Shown: positions 35,901-45,100 of the stretch, piece after piece | Position numbering within the stretch: position 1 is the stretch's first letter | Layout: each line of letters starts with the position of its first letter | NCBI GenBank assembly: GCA_019459145.1 | Contig: JAIBEK010000057.1 | Location: forward strand, 1-45,147 | DNA: 45,147 bases | Reading direction: 5' to 3' | Origin: Arenimonas sp. | Lineage (GTDB): Bacteria > Pseudomonadota > Alphaproteobacteria > Rhizobiales > Rhizobiaceae | The notes under the pieces: model-generated | The model's database searches: none | Seen by the model: only the letters and a program-made list of their open reading frames with translations | Told to the model about the DNA's origin: nothing | Program-made: the position numbers and the translations under genes

Positions 35901-36280
35901 ATCGCTAAGACCAGCAGATCCGCCGCCCATTCGACGAGATCGCTTTCGTGAAGCGTGCAGACACCCTTCTGCGAACGCAGATTGCCGGCGCTCAGCATGC
36001 GGCAGAGGTGTCCCCAGCCACGCCGGTTCATCGGATAGGCGACGAGTTGCGGCGTCCCGTCGGCAAAGACAAGCCGTGCGCCGGGACGAAAGGCCACACC
36101 CTTGATCTTCGCCGCCGCATGCAGGCGCACCACCCCGGCCACCGTATTGCGATCGGCAAGCCCAAGGCCGGACAAGCCGATCCGGGCGGCGGTCGTCACC
36201 ATTTCCTCCGGATGCGAGGCCCCCTCCAGGAAGGAGAAATTGCTGCGGCAGCCGATTTCGAAGAAGGCCGGCGCGCTCAT
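32942..36280 (-). CDS. dnaE2: Error-prone DNA polymerase DnaE2 (ImuC)
   Basis: A 1112-residue C-family polymerase. An N-terminal PHP domain ([20 protein letters not shown]) is followed by the polymerase core with the catalytic aspartates in [20 protein letters not shown]. The fingers segment [14 protein letters not shown] and a C-terminal OB-fold ([20 protein letters not shown]) complete it. The PHP metal ligands look incomplete, as is usual for DnaE2. It extends damaged templates after SOS induction, together with ImuA and ImuB. The ATG overlaps the imuB stop (ATGA), so the three are one operon. Confidence 0.97.
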   Translation of the reverse strand: MSAPAFFEIGCRSNFSFLEGASHPEEMVTTAARIGLSGLGLADRNTVAGVVRLHAAAKIKGVAFRPGARLVFADGTPQLVAYPMNRRGWGHLCRMLSAGNLRSQKGVCTLHESDLVEWAADLLVLAMVPCFATEAEVEDYRTRLARLVAPFRDRLYLALVPRYDGLDRLAFRRIAEMGGALSLPLIASNDPFYHAPERKPLADVVTAIREHVTVADAGFRLHAHAERHLKEPREMARLFRAYPQAVATTAEFFGRLDFSLDELSHQYPEEAIGGEPAELALRRLTYAGAARRFPDGIPQKVGDLLEYELNLIDEKRYAPYFLTVHRIIGFARSKDILCQGRGSAANSAVCYCLGITEVNPEKTTLLFDRFISTERDEPPDIDVDFEHHRREEVIRFIYDTYGREHAGLTAAVINYRARSAGRETAKVFGLSEDVQTALSGSIWGWSTADLSAREAKAAGLDLADPTTRRVLDYASRLMGFPRHLSQHVGGFVITRDRLDEVVPIMNTADGRYMVEWNKDDLDTLKILKIDVLALGMLTCLAKAIKLLAGHYGKPMTLASFFEDPREEVYDMICRADTLGVFQIESRAQMSMLPRLKPRVFYDLVIEVAIVRPGPIQGNMVHPYLKNRKLVQEGRMIRYPKPELEAVLKRTLGVPLFQEQAMQIAITAAGFTPAEADRLRRAMATFRRTGQVANFRQRFIDGMLKRDYELEFAEHCFSQIEGFGEYGFPESHAASFALLVYASAWVKTFYPDVFCAALLNSQPMGFYAPAQLVRDAREHGVEVRPVDVNASAWDSVLETDGFDARRVASRHAAMRRVILSTRAVRLGFRQVKGLSEADMNLLVAQRGSGYTSVRDLWMRTGLSRAAIERLADADAFASLGLSRREALWAAQALDHRAAVEHLPLFSEAGGQEVQAEAEIALPPMPAGEEVISDYRALSLSLKAHPLSFLRGELARAGVLPSSALEETANGRRVAVAGLVLVRQRPGSAKGVIFMTIEDETGVANIIVWPKTFEQYRAVVMGARLVKIRGRLQKADGVIHVVAETLVDASERLGLLREALKDFGGLAHADEVRRPVNEHRHEAKSTGSLARLIRDVPDLVGDVWHAMPKGRNFH

Positions 36281-37884
36281 GCGAAAATGCCCTGCATGAA
36301 CCAGCTCGGCCGGTCGGCGCCGCGCTCGTAGAGCCCCTGGCGGAAAAGCCAGAAACGATGGCCGGCGCTGACCTCAATGCGAAAATAGTCGCGCGGCAAT
36401 GCCTCTTCCCCGTCGATCCACCATTCCGGTGCCAGTCGCTCGGGCCCCTCGGCGCGCACGACCCGATGCTGGGCGCGACGCCAGCGGAAACTGGCGGGCG
36501 GGCCGTCGGGCACTTCGGCGGTGACCTCGACCGGCTCGGGATGGGCGAAAAGCCGGATCGGCCGTTCGCTGCGCACCGGTGGGCCTGGCTGCTTATCGGC
36601 GGGCAAGGCGCTTGCCGCGGCAAGCGGGGCAAGGCTCGAGGCCCGCTCCGGCCAATGGCTCGGCTGGGCGACGGGCAGCACGAGGCAGCCCTCGCCGAAC
36701 CGTGCCGTCACCCGGTCGACGAAGTCGAGCGCCGCGTCGCCTTTTTCCGCGGCCGTACCGAACCTGCCCTGGCTCTCGGCAAGCGCCTCGCTGCGCAAGA
36801 CGTTGAGCCGGACGATCTCGAATCCGAAGCCGGCATCGAGATCGTCGTGCAGCACGGAAAGCCGTTCGGCAAACAGGGCCTTGATGCGATCGCCGTCGCG
36901 AAGCGGAGAGGCCGCCCCAATCGCGATGCGAAAGACCCGCCCGTCCACCCGAAAGAGCAGCAGCTCGAACAGGCGGCCCCCTTCGCCGCGCGCCTCCAGG
37001 CCGGATTTCAATCCGGCCGCCAGCCGGCCGGTCAGATCGAGGATGACCTCCTCGTCGCGAATCGGCTCGGCAAGTCGCCGTTCGACGCAGAGCAGGGCAA
37101 CCGGCCGGCGCGGCACGATCGCCTCCCCCTCCCGCCCCAGCGCCTGGTCGAGCCGGACCAGCAGATCCGGGCCGAAGCGCCGCGTCAGGGGGCCGCGCGG
37201 CGCCGCCAGGAGATCGCCCACCTGCTTCAGCCCGACCCGGGCCAACGCCGCCGTCACACCGGCATCGATCCTCAGCGCGCCGAGCGGCAGGGGCGACAAC
37301 ACTGCGATCATCTCGCCGTCGGCCACGACGCGATCCCGGCAAAAGCGGGCGGCAGCCCAGGAAAGACCCGGCGTCGAAGAGATCGCACCCCTGGCCTCGA
37401 GCCCCAATTGGCAAAGCCGCGCCAGCAGATCGTCGATCAGCGCCGCCTCGCCGCCGAACAGATGGGCGCAACCGGTAATGTCGAGCATCAGCCCGTCGGC
37501 ACCGTCGAGCGCCACCAGCGGCGTATAGCGGTCGCACCAGTCGGCGATCGCCTCGAGAAAGCGCCGGTCGGCCTGCGGATCGTCCTCGGCAACCTCGAGC
37601 GTGGGACAGATGGCCCGCGCCTCTGCCAGCGCCTGGCCGGCCTGCAAGCCGATCGCCTCGGCCTCTTCGTCGAGCGCGGTCAGGCGCATGGCATTGGCGA
37701 CCCGGCCGGCGCAGACGACCGGCGGATGGTCAGGACGCCCGGTCGAACGCCACGACAGCCCCCAGCGCCGGCGCGCCAGCCGGTCGGTCGACAGGCGCGG
37801 CAGCCAGAGCGCCAGGATGCGCCGGCCGGAAAACGGGCCTTGCGCCGGAGTGAACGGAAGTTGCGGGGTAAAATTGGCGGTCAT
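36277..37884 (-). CDS. imuB: ImuB, Y-family polymerase-like mutasome subunit
   Basis: A 535-residue protein. [20 protein letters not shown] opens the Y-family-like fold, which continues through [19 protein letters not shown] and [16 protein letters not shown], with a little-finger region after about 230. The paired catalytic carboxylates of active Y-family polymerases are not conserved, as known for ImuB, which serves as a scaffold between the beta clamp, ImuA and DnaE2. The start at 37884 overlaps imuA by about 155 bases. A start a little further in is possible but would cut into the conserved N-terminus. Confidence 0.94.
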   Translation of the reverse strand: MTANFTPQLPFTPAQGPFSGRRILALWLPRLSTDRLARRRWGLSWRSTGRPDHPPVVCAGRVANAMRLTALDEEAEAIGLQAGQALAEARAICPTLEVAEDDPQADRRFLEAIADWCDRYTPLVALDGADGLMLDITGCAHLFGGEAALIDDLLARLCQLGLEARGAISSTPGLSWAAARFCRDRVVADGEMIAVLSPLPLGALRIDAGVTAALARVGLKQVGDLLAAPRGPLTRRFGPDLLVRLDQALGREGEAIVPRRPVALLCVERRLAEPIRDEEVILDLTGRLAAGLKSGLEARGEGGRLFELLLFRVDGRVFRIAIGAASPLRDGDRIKALFAERLSVLHDDLDAGFGFEIVRLNVLRSEALAESQGRFGTAAEKGDAALDFVDRVTARFGEGCLVLPVAQPSHWPERASSLAPLAAASALPADKQPGPPVRSERPIRLFAHPEPVEVTAEVPDGPPASFRWRRAQHRVVRAEGPERLAPEWWIDGEEALPRDYFRIEVSAGHRFWLFRQGLYERGADRPSWFMQGIFA

Positions 37885-38650
37885 GACGGTTCCACTCCAG
37901 GATCAGTTCAGGGTGAGCCCCGAGCCGGCTCTTTTCCGGCACGAGGCGAAAGACGGAATGGCCGATGCTGCCGCCCAGCATCGATCCATCAGGGAGAAGC
38001 CGCGCTGCCGCCGGCGCGGGTTCGACAAGCAGGCGAAGGGAAGCGCTGCTCGCCTCCTCTTCCCCGCCTTGGCGGACAAGAAGCAGAAAACCGCCGGTGC
38101 TCTTGGCCTTCAGGCTGAGGCGCCGGCTCTCCGTCAGCCCGAAGCCGCGCGGATTGCCGGCAACCTCGAGCATCACCGCCGAAAAAGCCCGGCACGCGAG
38201 CGCCGCATCGGCAAGCCACAGCGCGTCCTCAAGGCGGCGCGGCACGGCATGGAGAAGTTCGCCTGGCCGCAGGCCGTAATCGACAAGCCCCGGCGCATAG
38301 GGCAAGCCGGTTTCGCGCCCGACGAAACGGTCGCCGATCCACAGTATCCGCTGATTTGGCCGGGCGGGCCGTGCGGACAGGCAAAGCCCCAGCCCGAAGC
38401 CGCTGACGGCGCCCGCATCGCGAAATTGTGTCCCGCGCGCCTCGATCATCGCGCCCGTCGGAAAGCCTTCCGGCAGGAGGCTTTCCAGGCGCACCGGCTC
38501 CGCTCCCCTTGCAGACGAGGCGGATTGAGGCCGCTCGTCGCATGGCTCAGGGACCGGCTCCAGCCCACCGGAAAGCGGCTTGCCCTCGATCCTGGCTATG
38601 GCTTCGCGCAAGGCAAAAAGCCTCTCCTGCGCCAGAGCGGTCGCGCCCAT
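37730..38650 (-). CDS. imuA: ImuA, RecA-like mutasome subunit
   Basis: A 306-residue protein with a weak RecA-like core: GAMIEARGTQFRDAGAVSGF near the Walker A position, RILWIGDRFVGRETGLPYAP, and FLLLVRQGGEEEASSASLRL. ImuA is required with ImuB and DnaE2 for damage-induced mutagenesis. It is the first gene of the operon. The start ATG lies 20 bases downstream of a LexA box, so the operon should be SOS-controlled. Confidence 0.92.
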   Translation of the reverse strand: MGATALAQERLFALREAIARIEGKPLSGGLEPVPEPCDERPQSASSARGAEPVRLESLLPEGFPTGAMIEARGTQFRDAGAVSGFGLGLCLSARPARPNQRILWIGDRFVGRETGLPYAPGLVDYGLRPGELLHAVPRRLEDALWLADAALACRAFSAVMLEVAGNPRGFGLTESRRLSLKAKSTGGFLLLVRQGGEEEASSASLRLLVEPAPAAARLLPDGSMLGGSIGHSVFRLVPEKSRLGAHPELILEWNRHDRQFYPATSVHSGARPVFRPAHPGALAAAPVDRPAGAPALGAVVAFDRAS

Positions 38651-38670
38651 GACGTCTCTCCTGTCGGAAT

Positions 38671-38685
38671 GTTCTCTATATGTTC
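38671..38685 (-). promoter_or_regulatory. LexA (SOS) box of the imuA-imuB-dnaE2 operon
   Basis: GTTCTCTATATGTTC is an exact GTTC-N7-GTTC direct repeat, the LexA operator of alphaproteobacteria. It lies 20 bases before the imuA ATG, where repressor would cover the promoter or the transcription start. Confidence 0.93.
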
Positions 38686-38808
38686 CTAGAGATTCCAGAG
38701 CTTGCCAGAAGAGTCAACCGGATTCAGTGTGAATTTATTCCTTGACAGGATTCCCACTCGAAAAGCCCGGCCAAAGGTCCTATATGGAAGCGAAGTCAAG
38801 GAGTACCG

Positions 38809-39276
38809 ATGGCCCGTATCGACCAGACCGAAGATTGGCGCGAACGCCATGCCCCGACGATCAGCACCTTCGAGTCGCTGGCCATTGAGGCCTATGGTCA
38901 TCTGCCGGAGGAATTCCGCGCGCTGACCGGCAATCTGATCATCGAGATTTCCGATTTTCCCACCGACGAAGTGTTCGAGGACATGGCGCTCGAAACGCCG
39001 TTCGACCTGCTCGGCCTGTTCGAGGGCCGCGGCATTTCCGAGCGCTTCACCATGGAAACCGGCGAGATGCCGAACCGCATCACGCTTTATCGCCGACCGA
39101 TCCTCGACTACTGGGCCGAGAATGAGGAAACGCTGGGCGACATCATCACCCATGTGCTGATCCATGAGATCGGCCACCATTTCGGCCTGTCCGACGACGA
39201 CATGGAACGCATCGAGGAAAGCGCCGAAGATGCCGCCGCGGAATCCGACGGCATGTCGGCCTCGCTGAAGGATTAG
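38809..39276 (+). CDS. Metallopeptidase family protein (small zincin)
   Basis: A 155-residue protein with AAGGAGTACCG ahead of the ATG. The zinc motif is HVLIHEIGHHFGLSDDDM near residues 119-136, the 'HExxHHxGxSD' pattern of the small minimal-zincin family once called DUF1025. The rest is a compact alpha/beta fold (LIIEISDFPTDEVFEDM, ITLYRRPILDYWAE). No signal peptide is present, so it is cytoplasmic. The substrate is unknown. The stop overlaps the stop of the convergent GlcG-like gene. Confidence 0.9.
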   Translation: MARIDQTEDWRERHAPTISTFESLAIEAYGHLPEEFRALTGNLIIEISDFPTDEVFEDMALETPFDLLGLFEGRGISERFTMETGEMPNRITLYRRPILDYWAENEETLGDIITHVLIHEIGHHFGLSDDDMERIEESAEDAAAESDGMSASLKD

Positions 39277-39698
39277 CCCCGCGTCGCGAGGAAATGGGCG
39301 ATGCCGGCTTCCGCGCAGCTTAGATCCTGCGCCGGCGTGCCGGAGCTGATGCCGATCCCGCCGACCACCTCGCCGTCGATGACAACCGGCAGACCGCCGC
39401 CCACCACCATCAGCCGTCCGCCGATCGCCGAATGAATGCCGAAGGCCGGGCTGCCCGGCTGGCTGGCCGCGCCATATTCATGCGTCGCCTTCTTCGCCGC
39501 GGCCGCGGTAAACGCCTTGTCGATGGCGATCGTCGTGCTGGTCACCTTGCCGCCGTCCATGCGCTCGAAGGCGATGAGCTGGCCGCTCTCGTCGGTGATG
39601 GCGATGCACATCGGCACGCCGATCTCGCGGGCCTTGTCGGCCGCGCCGGCAATCAGCAGGCGGGCATCGGAAATGTCGAGACGACGAATGGTAAGCAT
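39273..39698 (-). CDS. GlcG/HbpS family protein
   Basis: From the ATG at 39698 (AGGAGA 6 bases upstream) the product has 141 residues. The frame is open far upstream, but that sequence is not conserved-looking. The family shows GVPMCIAITDESGQLIAFERMDG, DKAFTAAAAKKATHEYG, GGGLPVVIDGEVVGGIGIS and SCAEAGIAHF. GlcG/HbpS proteins bind haem or small metabolites in some members; the role here is not known. It converges with the metallopeptidase gene, with stops overlapping by 3 bases. Confidence 0.9.
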   Translation of the reverse strand: MLTIRRLDISDARLLIAGAADKAREIGVPMCIAITDESGQLIAFERMDGGKVTSTTIAIDKAFTAAAAKKATHEYGAASQPGSPAFGIHSAIGGRLMVVGGGLPVVIDGEVVGGIGISSGTPAQDLSCAEAGIAHFLATRG

Positions 39699-39943
39699 GG
39701 GCATTCTCCTGCAATGCGTGGGGGCGGGCGGGCGCCACCACATCATTCGGCAGAGGTGCCCGGCCCGGACTATGACGCCAATCGCCTTCGAAGGACAATG
39801 TCGCCCGGCGGAAAAACATCTGTGCGCAGTACGGCATATCGAACGGCCGCCCGGCACGCGGCGCGCGTGCCTCGTCCGAAAACGGGTGGCTGCCGCCCCA
39901 TCCCCTCCTCTATCCCTTGGCCTCCACACCAAAGGAGGTTCCC

Positions 39944-40693
39944 ATGACAAGCCTGACCGACAAGGTCGCCATCATCACCGGAGCGTCGTCCGGCATCGGC
40001 CGCGCCACCGCCCTTTTGTTTGCCGCAGAGGGCGCATCCCTGGTGCTCAATGCCAGGGGCATTGAGGCTCTCGACCAGGTCGTCGAGGACGTGCGCCGCG
40101 CAGGCGGCAAGGCCCAGGCCGTGCCGGGTGATGTCGCCTTGCCCGAAACCCATGAAATACTGGTGGATGCGGCGGTCCGCCGCTTCGGCCGTCTCGACAT
40201 CGCCGTCAACAATGCCGGTGCCGTCGGCCCGATCAAGCCGATAGCAGACGTCACCCTGCCCGAATGGCAGGACACGCTCACCGCAAACCTGACCTCTGCC
40301 TTTCTCGCCGCGCGGCTCCAGATCCCGGCCATGCTGGAGCGCGGTTCGGGCGCCCTCGTCTTCGTCTCGACCTTCGTCGGCACGAGCGTCGGCATTCCCG
40401 GAATGGGAGCCTATGCCGCCTCCAAGGCCGGCATCATGGGCCTGGTGAAAGCCATCACGGCGGATTACGGCAGCCGGAACATCCGGGCGAACGCGCTGCT
40501 GCCGGGCGGCACCGACACGCCGATGGCCGGCGATCAGGCGCAGAAGGACTGGGCGGCAGGCCTGCATGCCCTGAAGCGCATCGCAAAACCGGAAGAGATC
40601 GCCTAGGCCGCCCTGTTCCTGGCCGGCCCGATGGGCAGTTTCGTCGCCGGCTCGGCCCTCTACGCCGACGGCGGCAATTCCGCCGTCAAATGA
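39944..40693 (+). pseudogene. SDR oxidoreductase gene with an in-frame amber codon
   Basis: The gene starts at 39944 behind a perfect AAAGGAGG site and would encode 249 residues. SDR motifs are intact: IITGASSGIGRATAL (Rossmann), VNNAGAVGP, the catalytic serine in FVSTFVGTS, YAASKAG (Tyr, Lys) and LLPGGTDTPM. Codon 221 is TAG (40604-40606), inside EEIA-x-AALFLAGP, where the family has Gln or Glu. The frame then continues cleanly to GSALYADGGNSAVK and a TGA. One base change therefore removes the last 28 residues, which complete the fold and the dimer surface. It may be a fresh pseudogene, a sequencing error, or a readthrough gene. The substrate is unknown. Confidence 0.85.
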
Positions 40694-40702
40694 CGCGAGG
40701 CA

Positions 40703-40737
40703 CCGGGGCGGCCGCCGCATGCGGCAGGGCGCCCCGG
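40703..40737. terminator. Hairpin between convergent SDR and DUF1737 genes
   Basis: Arms CCGGGGCG (40703-40710) and CGCCCCGG (40730-40737) enclose the 12-base palindrome GCCGCATGCGGC. The structure reads the same from both sides and lies between two convergent genes, so it could end both transcripts. Confidence 0.5.
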
Positions 40738-40742
40738 CCCTG

Positions 40743-40949
40743 TCATTGCTCGCCGAGCTTCATGCTCGGATCGTAGTCCTTGCCGTGCACGGTCTTCACC
40801 ACGGCCTGCCCGCAATGCATCTGGTTGGTCGCGGCATTGAACGACAGGCTCGGCGCGCCGTGCAACTCCCAGCCCTTGTTGAGCGCATCGGTGACACGAT
40901 GACAAAAGGCCGCGTCGTCCGGGCCGGTAAGGAAACGATAGACCTTCAT
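40743..40949 (-). CDS. DUF1737 domain-containing protein
   Basis: A 68-residue protein, MKVYRFLTGPDDAAFCHRVT followed by ALNKGWELHGAPSLSF and CGQAVVKTV, which is the complete DUF1737 pattern. No function is known for the domain. The ATG overlaps the stop of the CitE-like gene (ATGA), so the two are translated together, and the small protein may be an accessory of that enzyme. Confidence 0.88.
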   Translation of the reverse strand: MKVYRFLTGPDDAAFCHRVTDALNKGWELHGAPSLSFNAATNQMHCGQAVVKTVHGKDYDPSMKLGEQ

Positions 40950-41863
40950 GCTGTCCTGCCTTTTCTTGCTTCGATGACCTGAGCCTTGGCGAGCAGCCGC
41001 TCGGCCTGTTCCAGATGCAGCCGCTCGACCATGCGGCCGTCAAGGTTGATGACATTGAGGCCGTTGGTCGCGGGATCGGCAAAGGCTGAAACGATCGCCT
41101 TTGCCTCGGCCAGGGCGCCCGCCGAAAAGCCGAAATGCCGGTTCGCGCCGTCGATCTGCGCCGGATGGATCAGCATCTTGCCATCGAACCCCATGGCGCG
41201 CCCTTGCGCGCATTCCGCCTCGTAGGTCTCCAGCGTCTTGAATTCGTTCGACACGCTGTCGATCGCGTCGAGCCCGTAGGCGCGCGCGGCCAGGATCACC
41301 TGCATCAGGAACGGCACGACATAGGTCCGCCCAGGCTCGGGCGCCACGCCGGTTTCCTTGCGCAGATCGTTCAGCCCGACGACGAAGCAATCGAGCAAGC
41401 CGCCGGCGGTCCGCCCCGAGCCCGCGATCGCCGCGGCGTTCAACACCCCGCGCGGCGTCTCGATCATCGCCCAGATCCTGAGACTTTCCGTCGCATCCGA
41501 TTCCGCAAGCAGGTCGGCGACAAGCTGGATATCGTCCGGCGCGTCGACCTTGGGCAAGAGCACCGCATCCGGCCGACAGGCGATGACGGCCGCCATGTCG
41601 TCGGCGAAGAATTCCGTCTCGAGCCCGTTCACCCGGATGACCGCCTCACGGCCCTGAAGCGGCGTCTCGGCAAAGAAACGGCGCAAATTGTCCCGCGCTT
41701 CGGCCTTTTTCTCCGGCGCGACCGAATCCTCGAGATCGAATATGACGGCATCGCAGGCAAGGCCATGCGTCTTTTCCAGCGCCCGCGCATTGATCGCCGG
41801 AACGCTGAGGACCGAGCGGCGCAGCCGCGCCGGATGATGGGAATTGATCGCTTTCATGGCCAT
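40946..41863 (-). CDS. HpcH/HpaI aldolase / citrate lyase beta-like protein (CoA ester lyase)
   Basis: A 305-residue protein from the ATG at 41863. A second in-frame ATG lies two codons later. The TIM-barrel family pattern is clear: LRRSVLSVPAINARALEK, CDAVIFDLEDSVAPEKK, EAVIRVNGLET, AVLLPKVDAPDDI, RIWAMIETPRGVLNA and GFDGKMLIHPAQID. Relatives cleave malyl-, methylmalyl- or citramalyl-CoA, or act as thioesterases on malyl-CoA. The exact substrate cannot be chosen here. A four-base overlap links it to the DUF1737 gene downstream. Confidence 0.92.
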   Translation of the reverse strand: MAMKAINSHHPARLRRSVLSVPAINARALEKTHGLACDAVIFDLEDSVAPEKKAEARDNLRRFFAETPLQGREAVIRVNGLETEFFADDMAAVIACRPDAVLLPKVDAPDDIQLVADLLAESDATESLRIWAMIETPRGVLNAAAIAGSGRTAGGLLDCFVVGLNDLRKETGVAPEPGRTYVVPFLMQVILAARAYGLDAIDSVSNEFKTLETYEAECAQGRAMGFDGKMLIHPAQIDGANRHFGFSAGALAEAKAIVSAFADPATNGLNVINLDGRMVERLHLEQAERLLAKAQVIEARKGRTA

Positions 41864-41969
41864 GAGTTCTGCCAATCTTTGCACGCCCACGCAAGGCGAC
41901 ATTTGCCGGAAAGCCCTTGCATTTCGAGGGGAGAAGGACCACCTTGACTGACGAGAAAGGATATCCATC

Positions 41970-42209
41970 ATGCAGAATTTCCGTTCCCTCGCCATTGCCG
42001 CCGCCGGCATCCTCGTGCTCGCCATCGCCGCCGTCTTCACCGTTTCGCTGACGCTGATTGCCGGGGCCGTGCTGACGCTGACCCTTGCCGCCCGCATGCT
42101 GACCATGCGGACGAAGAAGGCGCCCGTCTATGCAAGGGCGAAGACTCAAGGCCAGGCCCGCGAGATTCGCGTGTGGAACGACGGCCGCGGCACGATCATC
42201 GATCTTTGA
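41970..42209 (+). CDS. Small inner-membrane protein, function unknown
   Basis: A 79-residue protein with GAAAGGATATCC before the ATG. Residues about 7-45 form one or two hydrophobic helices (LAIAAAGILVLAIAAVFTVS and LTLIAGAVLTLTLAARML). The C-terminal 30 residues are basic and polar (RTKKAPVYARAKTQGQAREI) and end DGRGTIIDL. It is not named in any family I know. It stands alone between divergent CitE-like and downstream leuD genes. Confidence 0.7.
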   Translation: MQNFRSLAIAAAGILVLAIAAVFTVSLTLIAGAVLTLTLAARMLTMRTKKAPVYARAKTQGQAREIRVWNDGRGTIIDL

Positions 42210-42312
42210 CAAGATCGGCCGGACGCCCGGAAAACTGACGCTTGCGCAGCCGGGCGTACCCGTTTGACCAATAAAGGCCTTCAAATCCGCGCGATTTTCC
42301 TCTAAGGCCTGC

Positions 42313-42330
42313 TGCAATTCGCCAATTGCA
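42313..42330. promoter_or_regulatory. Perfect inverted repeat in the leuD leader
   Basis: TGCAATT-cgcc-AATTGCA lies 19-36 bases upstream of leuD. It could be a repressor or activator half-site pair, or a short hairpin. No known leucine-responsive element is implied. Confidence 0.35.
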
Positions 42331-42348
42331 TTCCGAAGGCAGGGTCTG

Positions 42349-42954
42349 ATGGAAAAGTTCACAAAGCTCACCGGCGTCGCGGCACCCCTTCCGGTCGTCA
42401 ATGTCGACACCGACATGATTATCCCGAAGGATTATCTCAAGACCATCAAGCGCACCGGTCTCGGCCAGGGCCTGTTCGCCGAAGCCCGTTTCAAGGAAGA
42501 CGGTTCGGAAAACCCCGATTTCGTCCTCAACAAGCCGGCCTATCGCAATGCCCAGATCCTGGTGGCCGGCGACAATTTCGGCTGCGGCTCCTCGCGCGAG
42601 CATGCCCCCTGGGCGCTTCTCGACTTCGGCATCCGCTGCGTGATCTCCACCTCGTTTGCCGACATCTTCTACAATAACTGTTTCAAGAACGGCATCCTGC
42701 CGATCGTCGTCAGCCCGGAAGACCTGGACAAGCTGATGGACGACGCCAACCGCGGCTCCAACGCCGTTCTGTCGGTCGACCTTGAATCGCAGGAAATCAC
42801 CGGTCCGGACGGCGGCCGCATCAAGTTCGACATCGACGCCTTCAAGCGCCATTGCCTGCTGAACGGCCTCGACGACATCGGCCTGACGCTGGAAAAGGCT
42901 TCAAGCATCGCCGCCTTCGAAAAGGCCAACGCGCAGACCCATCCCTGGGCCTGA
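42349..42954 (+). CDS. leuD: 3-isopropylmalate dehydratase small subunit
   Basis: A 201-residue protein with the swivelling aconitase domain: [37 protein letters not shown] and [19 protein letters not shown] are invariant family phrases. With the large subunit LeuC (not in the window) it isomerises 2- to 3-isopropylmalate in leucine synthesis. leuB follows after 162 bases. Confidence 0.97.
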   Translation: MEKFTKLTGVAAPLPVVNVDTDMIIPKDYLKTIKRTGLGQGLFAEARFKEDGSENPDFVLNKPAYRNAQILVAGDNFGCGSSREHAPWALLDFGIRCVISTSFADIFYNNCFKNGILPIVVSPEDLDKLMDDANRGSNAVLSVDLESQEITGPDGGRIKFDIDAFKRHCLLNGLDDIGLTLEKASSIAAFEKANAQTHPWA

Positions 42955-42969
42955 CAAAGACTTGACGGT

Positions 42970-42995
42970 GCGGGGGCGGCCTGTTCGTCCCCCGC
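42970..42995 (+). terminator. Possible terminator hairpin of leuD
   Basis: GCGGGGG (42970-42976) pairs with CCCCCGC (42989-42995) across a 12-base loop, 15 bases after the leuD stop. No T-run follows. Confidence 0.4.
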
Positions 42996-43116
42996 GCTGA
43001 AATCACACGGTCCCGGCGCCTCCCACCGTACCGTTCTGCCGCTGAGTGTCCTTGAAATACGGGTTTTTGCCCGATAGAAGGCGGCAACACTTTTCCAGAG
43101 CCAGGGAGGCTTCCCC

Positions 43117-44229
43117 ATGACACAGCGCAATCTCTTCCTTCTGCCCGGCGACGGCATCGGCCCGGAAGCCATGGGCGAGGTCCGCAAGATCATTGCCTAC
43201 ATGAATGCCGAGCAGGGTGCAGGCTTCGAAACCAACGAAGGCCTGGTCGGCGGCTGCGCCTACGACGCCCACGGCGCGGCAATCTCGGAAGAGGACATGG
43301 CCAAGGCGATGAACGCCGATGCCGTGCTGTTCGGCGCCGTCGGCGGCCCCAAGTGGGACGACGTCCCGTATGACGTCCGCCCCGAAGCCGGCCTGCTGCG
43401 GCTGCGCAAGGATCTCGAGCTGTTCGCCAACCTGCGCCCGGCGATCTGCTATCCGGCGCTCGCCAATGCCTCATCGCTGAAGCCCGAGCTGGTCGAAGGC
43501 CTCGACATCCTGATCGTCCGCGAACTGACCGGCGGCGTCTATTTCGGCGAGCCGAAGACCATCACCGATCTCGGCAACGGCCAGAAGCGAGCCATCGACA
43601 CCCAGGTCTACGACACCTATGAGATCGAGCGCATCGCCTCGGTCGCCTTCGAGCTGGCACGCACCCGCAAGAACCGCGTCTGCTCGATGGAGAAGCGCAA
43701 CGTCATGAAGTCGGGCGTCTTGTGGAACCAGGTCGTCACCGAGACCCACAAGGCCAAGTATCAGGACGTCCAGCTCGAGCACATGCTGGCCGATGCCGGC
43801 GGCATGCAGCTGGTGCGCGCGCCAAAACAGTTCGACGTCATCGTCACCGACAACCTGTTCGGCGACATGCTGTCCGACGTCGCCGCCATGCTGACCGGCT
43901 CGCTCGGCATGCTGCCGTCCGCCTCGCTCGGCGCCCCCGATGCCAAGACCGGCAAGCGCAAGGCGCTCTACGAGCCCGTCCACGGCTCGGCTCCGGACAT
44001 TGCCGGCAATGGCATCGCCAACCCGATCGCCATGATCGCCTCGTTCGCCATGTGCCTGCGCTACTCCTTCAACATGGTCAAGGAAGCCGACAACCTCGAA
44101 AAGGCGATCGCCGCCGTGCTCGACAAGGGCATCCGCACCGCCGACATCATGAGCGAAGGCGCAACGAAGGTCGACACCACCGAAATGGGCGATGCCATCC
44201 TCGCCGAGTTCAAGGCGCTGTCGGCCTGA
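43117..44229 (+). CDS. leuB: 3-isopropylmalate dehydrogenase
   Basis: A 370-residue protein of standard length. Motifs are [47 protein letters not shown] (substrate Arg/Tyr), [15 protein letters not shown] (metal-binding Asp residues) and [15 protein letters not shown] (NAD-binding). It oxidises and decarboxylates 3-isopropylmalate to the leucine precursor. CAGGGAGGC lies before the ATG. Confidence 0.98.
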   Translation: MTQRNLFLLPGDGIGPEAMGEVRKIIAYMNAEQGAGFETNEGLVGGCAYDAHGAAISEEDMAKAMNADAVLFGAVGGPKWDDVPYDVRPEAGLLRLRKDLELFANLRPAICYPALANASSLKPELVEGLDILIVRELTGGVYFGEPKTITDLGNGQKRAIDTQVYDTYEIERIASVAFELARTRKNRVCSMEKRNVMKSGVLWNQVVTETHKAKYQDVQLEHMLADAGGMQLVRAPKQFDVIVTDNLFGDMLSDVAAMLTGSLGMLPSASLGAPDAKTGKRKALYEPVHGSAPDIAGNGIANPIAMIASFAMCLRYSFNMVKEADNLEKAIAAVLDKGIRTADIMSEGATKVDTTEMGDAILAEFKALSA

Positions 44230-44247
44230 CAGGCCCTTGCATTTGAA

Positions 44248-44274
44248 AGCCGCGGCAACCATCTTGCCGCGGCT
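44248..44274 (+). terminator. Hairpin after leuB
   Basis: A perfect 11-bp stem AGCCGCGGCAA / TTGCCGCGGCT with a CCATC loop starts 18 bases after the leuB stop. The lack of a T-run makes classic termination uncertain. Confidence 0.5.
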
Positions 44275-44344
44275 GCATGCCGTTCGTGGACGCCGTTCCG
44301 GCCTCTCCGTCGCCGGCAGGCTGGAATGAAGCGGAAGGCTGGAC

Positions 44345-45100
44345 GTGAGCGGCATCGACAAGATCAGGACCTGGCTGAAGAGGCGCCGTGACCTCAACCG
44401 TCACCCGCCTGCGCCGCACTACTGGCAGATCTTCGCCGTCGTCGCCGCCAATCTGGTTCTCCTCTCCTTCCTCATCTTCGACGCGCCGGTCGGCGCCTCC
44501 AGGCACCGGGACATCTTCACCCGCTCGCTCGGCAAGATGATCACCGAATTCGGCAGTTCCGGCTGGATCCTGACGGCCGCGGCCATGCTGGCGCTCACGG
44601 GATTTGCCTCCTGGCGGCTGTCGCGCGGCGCAAGGCAGCGCTTCCGCGCGCTCTATCTCGGCCAGGTCGGCGCCTATGCCTTCCTCGCCGTGGCGCTCTC
44701 CGGCATTCTCGCCAATCTCATCAAGCGGATCATCGGCCGCGCCCGCCCCGGCCAGTTCGAGGACTGGGGCTCATTCGGCTTCTCCGCCTTCAGCGGCGCG
44801 AAATTCGAGAGCTTTCCCTCCGGTCACGCCACCACGGTCGGCGCCATCTTCATGGTGCTGATCCTGCTTCTGCCGCGCTACCGGCTCGCCTTCATGCTGC
44901 TGGCGCTGTGGATGGCGTTCAGCCGCGTCATGGTTGGCGCGCATTATCCGAGCGACGTGATCGCCGGTCTGTCCTTTGGCGCCTGGTTCACGCTGCTGCT
45001 GGCCAACGTCTTTGCCCGCTACCGCCTGGTCTTCATGCCCGACGCCAAGGGCTGGCCGGTGCCGCGCCTAGCGCTCATTGCCGGCCATCGCCCCGCCTGA
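44345..45100 (+). CDS. PAP2-family membrane phosphatase
   Basis: Read from a GTG at 44345, the product has 251 residues and about six hydrophobic segments, for example QIFAVVAANLVLLSFLIF, ILTAAAMLALTGFA and FMVLILLLP. The three PAP2 motifs are present: LIKRIIGRARP, FPSGHAT and SRVMVGAHYPSDV, so the active site is complete and faces the periplasm. Substrates in the family include undecaprenyl pyrophosphate, phosphatidic acid and lipid A phosphate. The target here is not determined. Confidence 0.92.
   Translation: MSGIDKIRTWLKRRRDLNRHPPAPHYWQIFAVVAANLVLLSFLIFDAPVGASRHRDIFTRSLGKMITEFGSSGWILTAAAMLALTGFASWRLSRGARQRFRALYLGQVGAYAFLAVALSGILANLIKRIIGRARPGQFEDWGSFGFSAFSGAKFESFPSGHATTVGAIFMVLILLLPRYRLAFMLLALWMAFSRVMVGAHYPSDVIAGLSFGAWFTLLLANVFARYRLVFMPDAKGWPVPRLALIAGHRPA

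Noticed and set aside
36358..38118. A 586-codon open frame antisense to imuB and imuA
   Set aside because: It is a shadow of the two mutasome genes with low-complexity composition.
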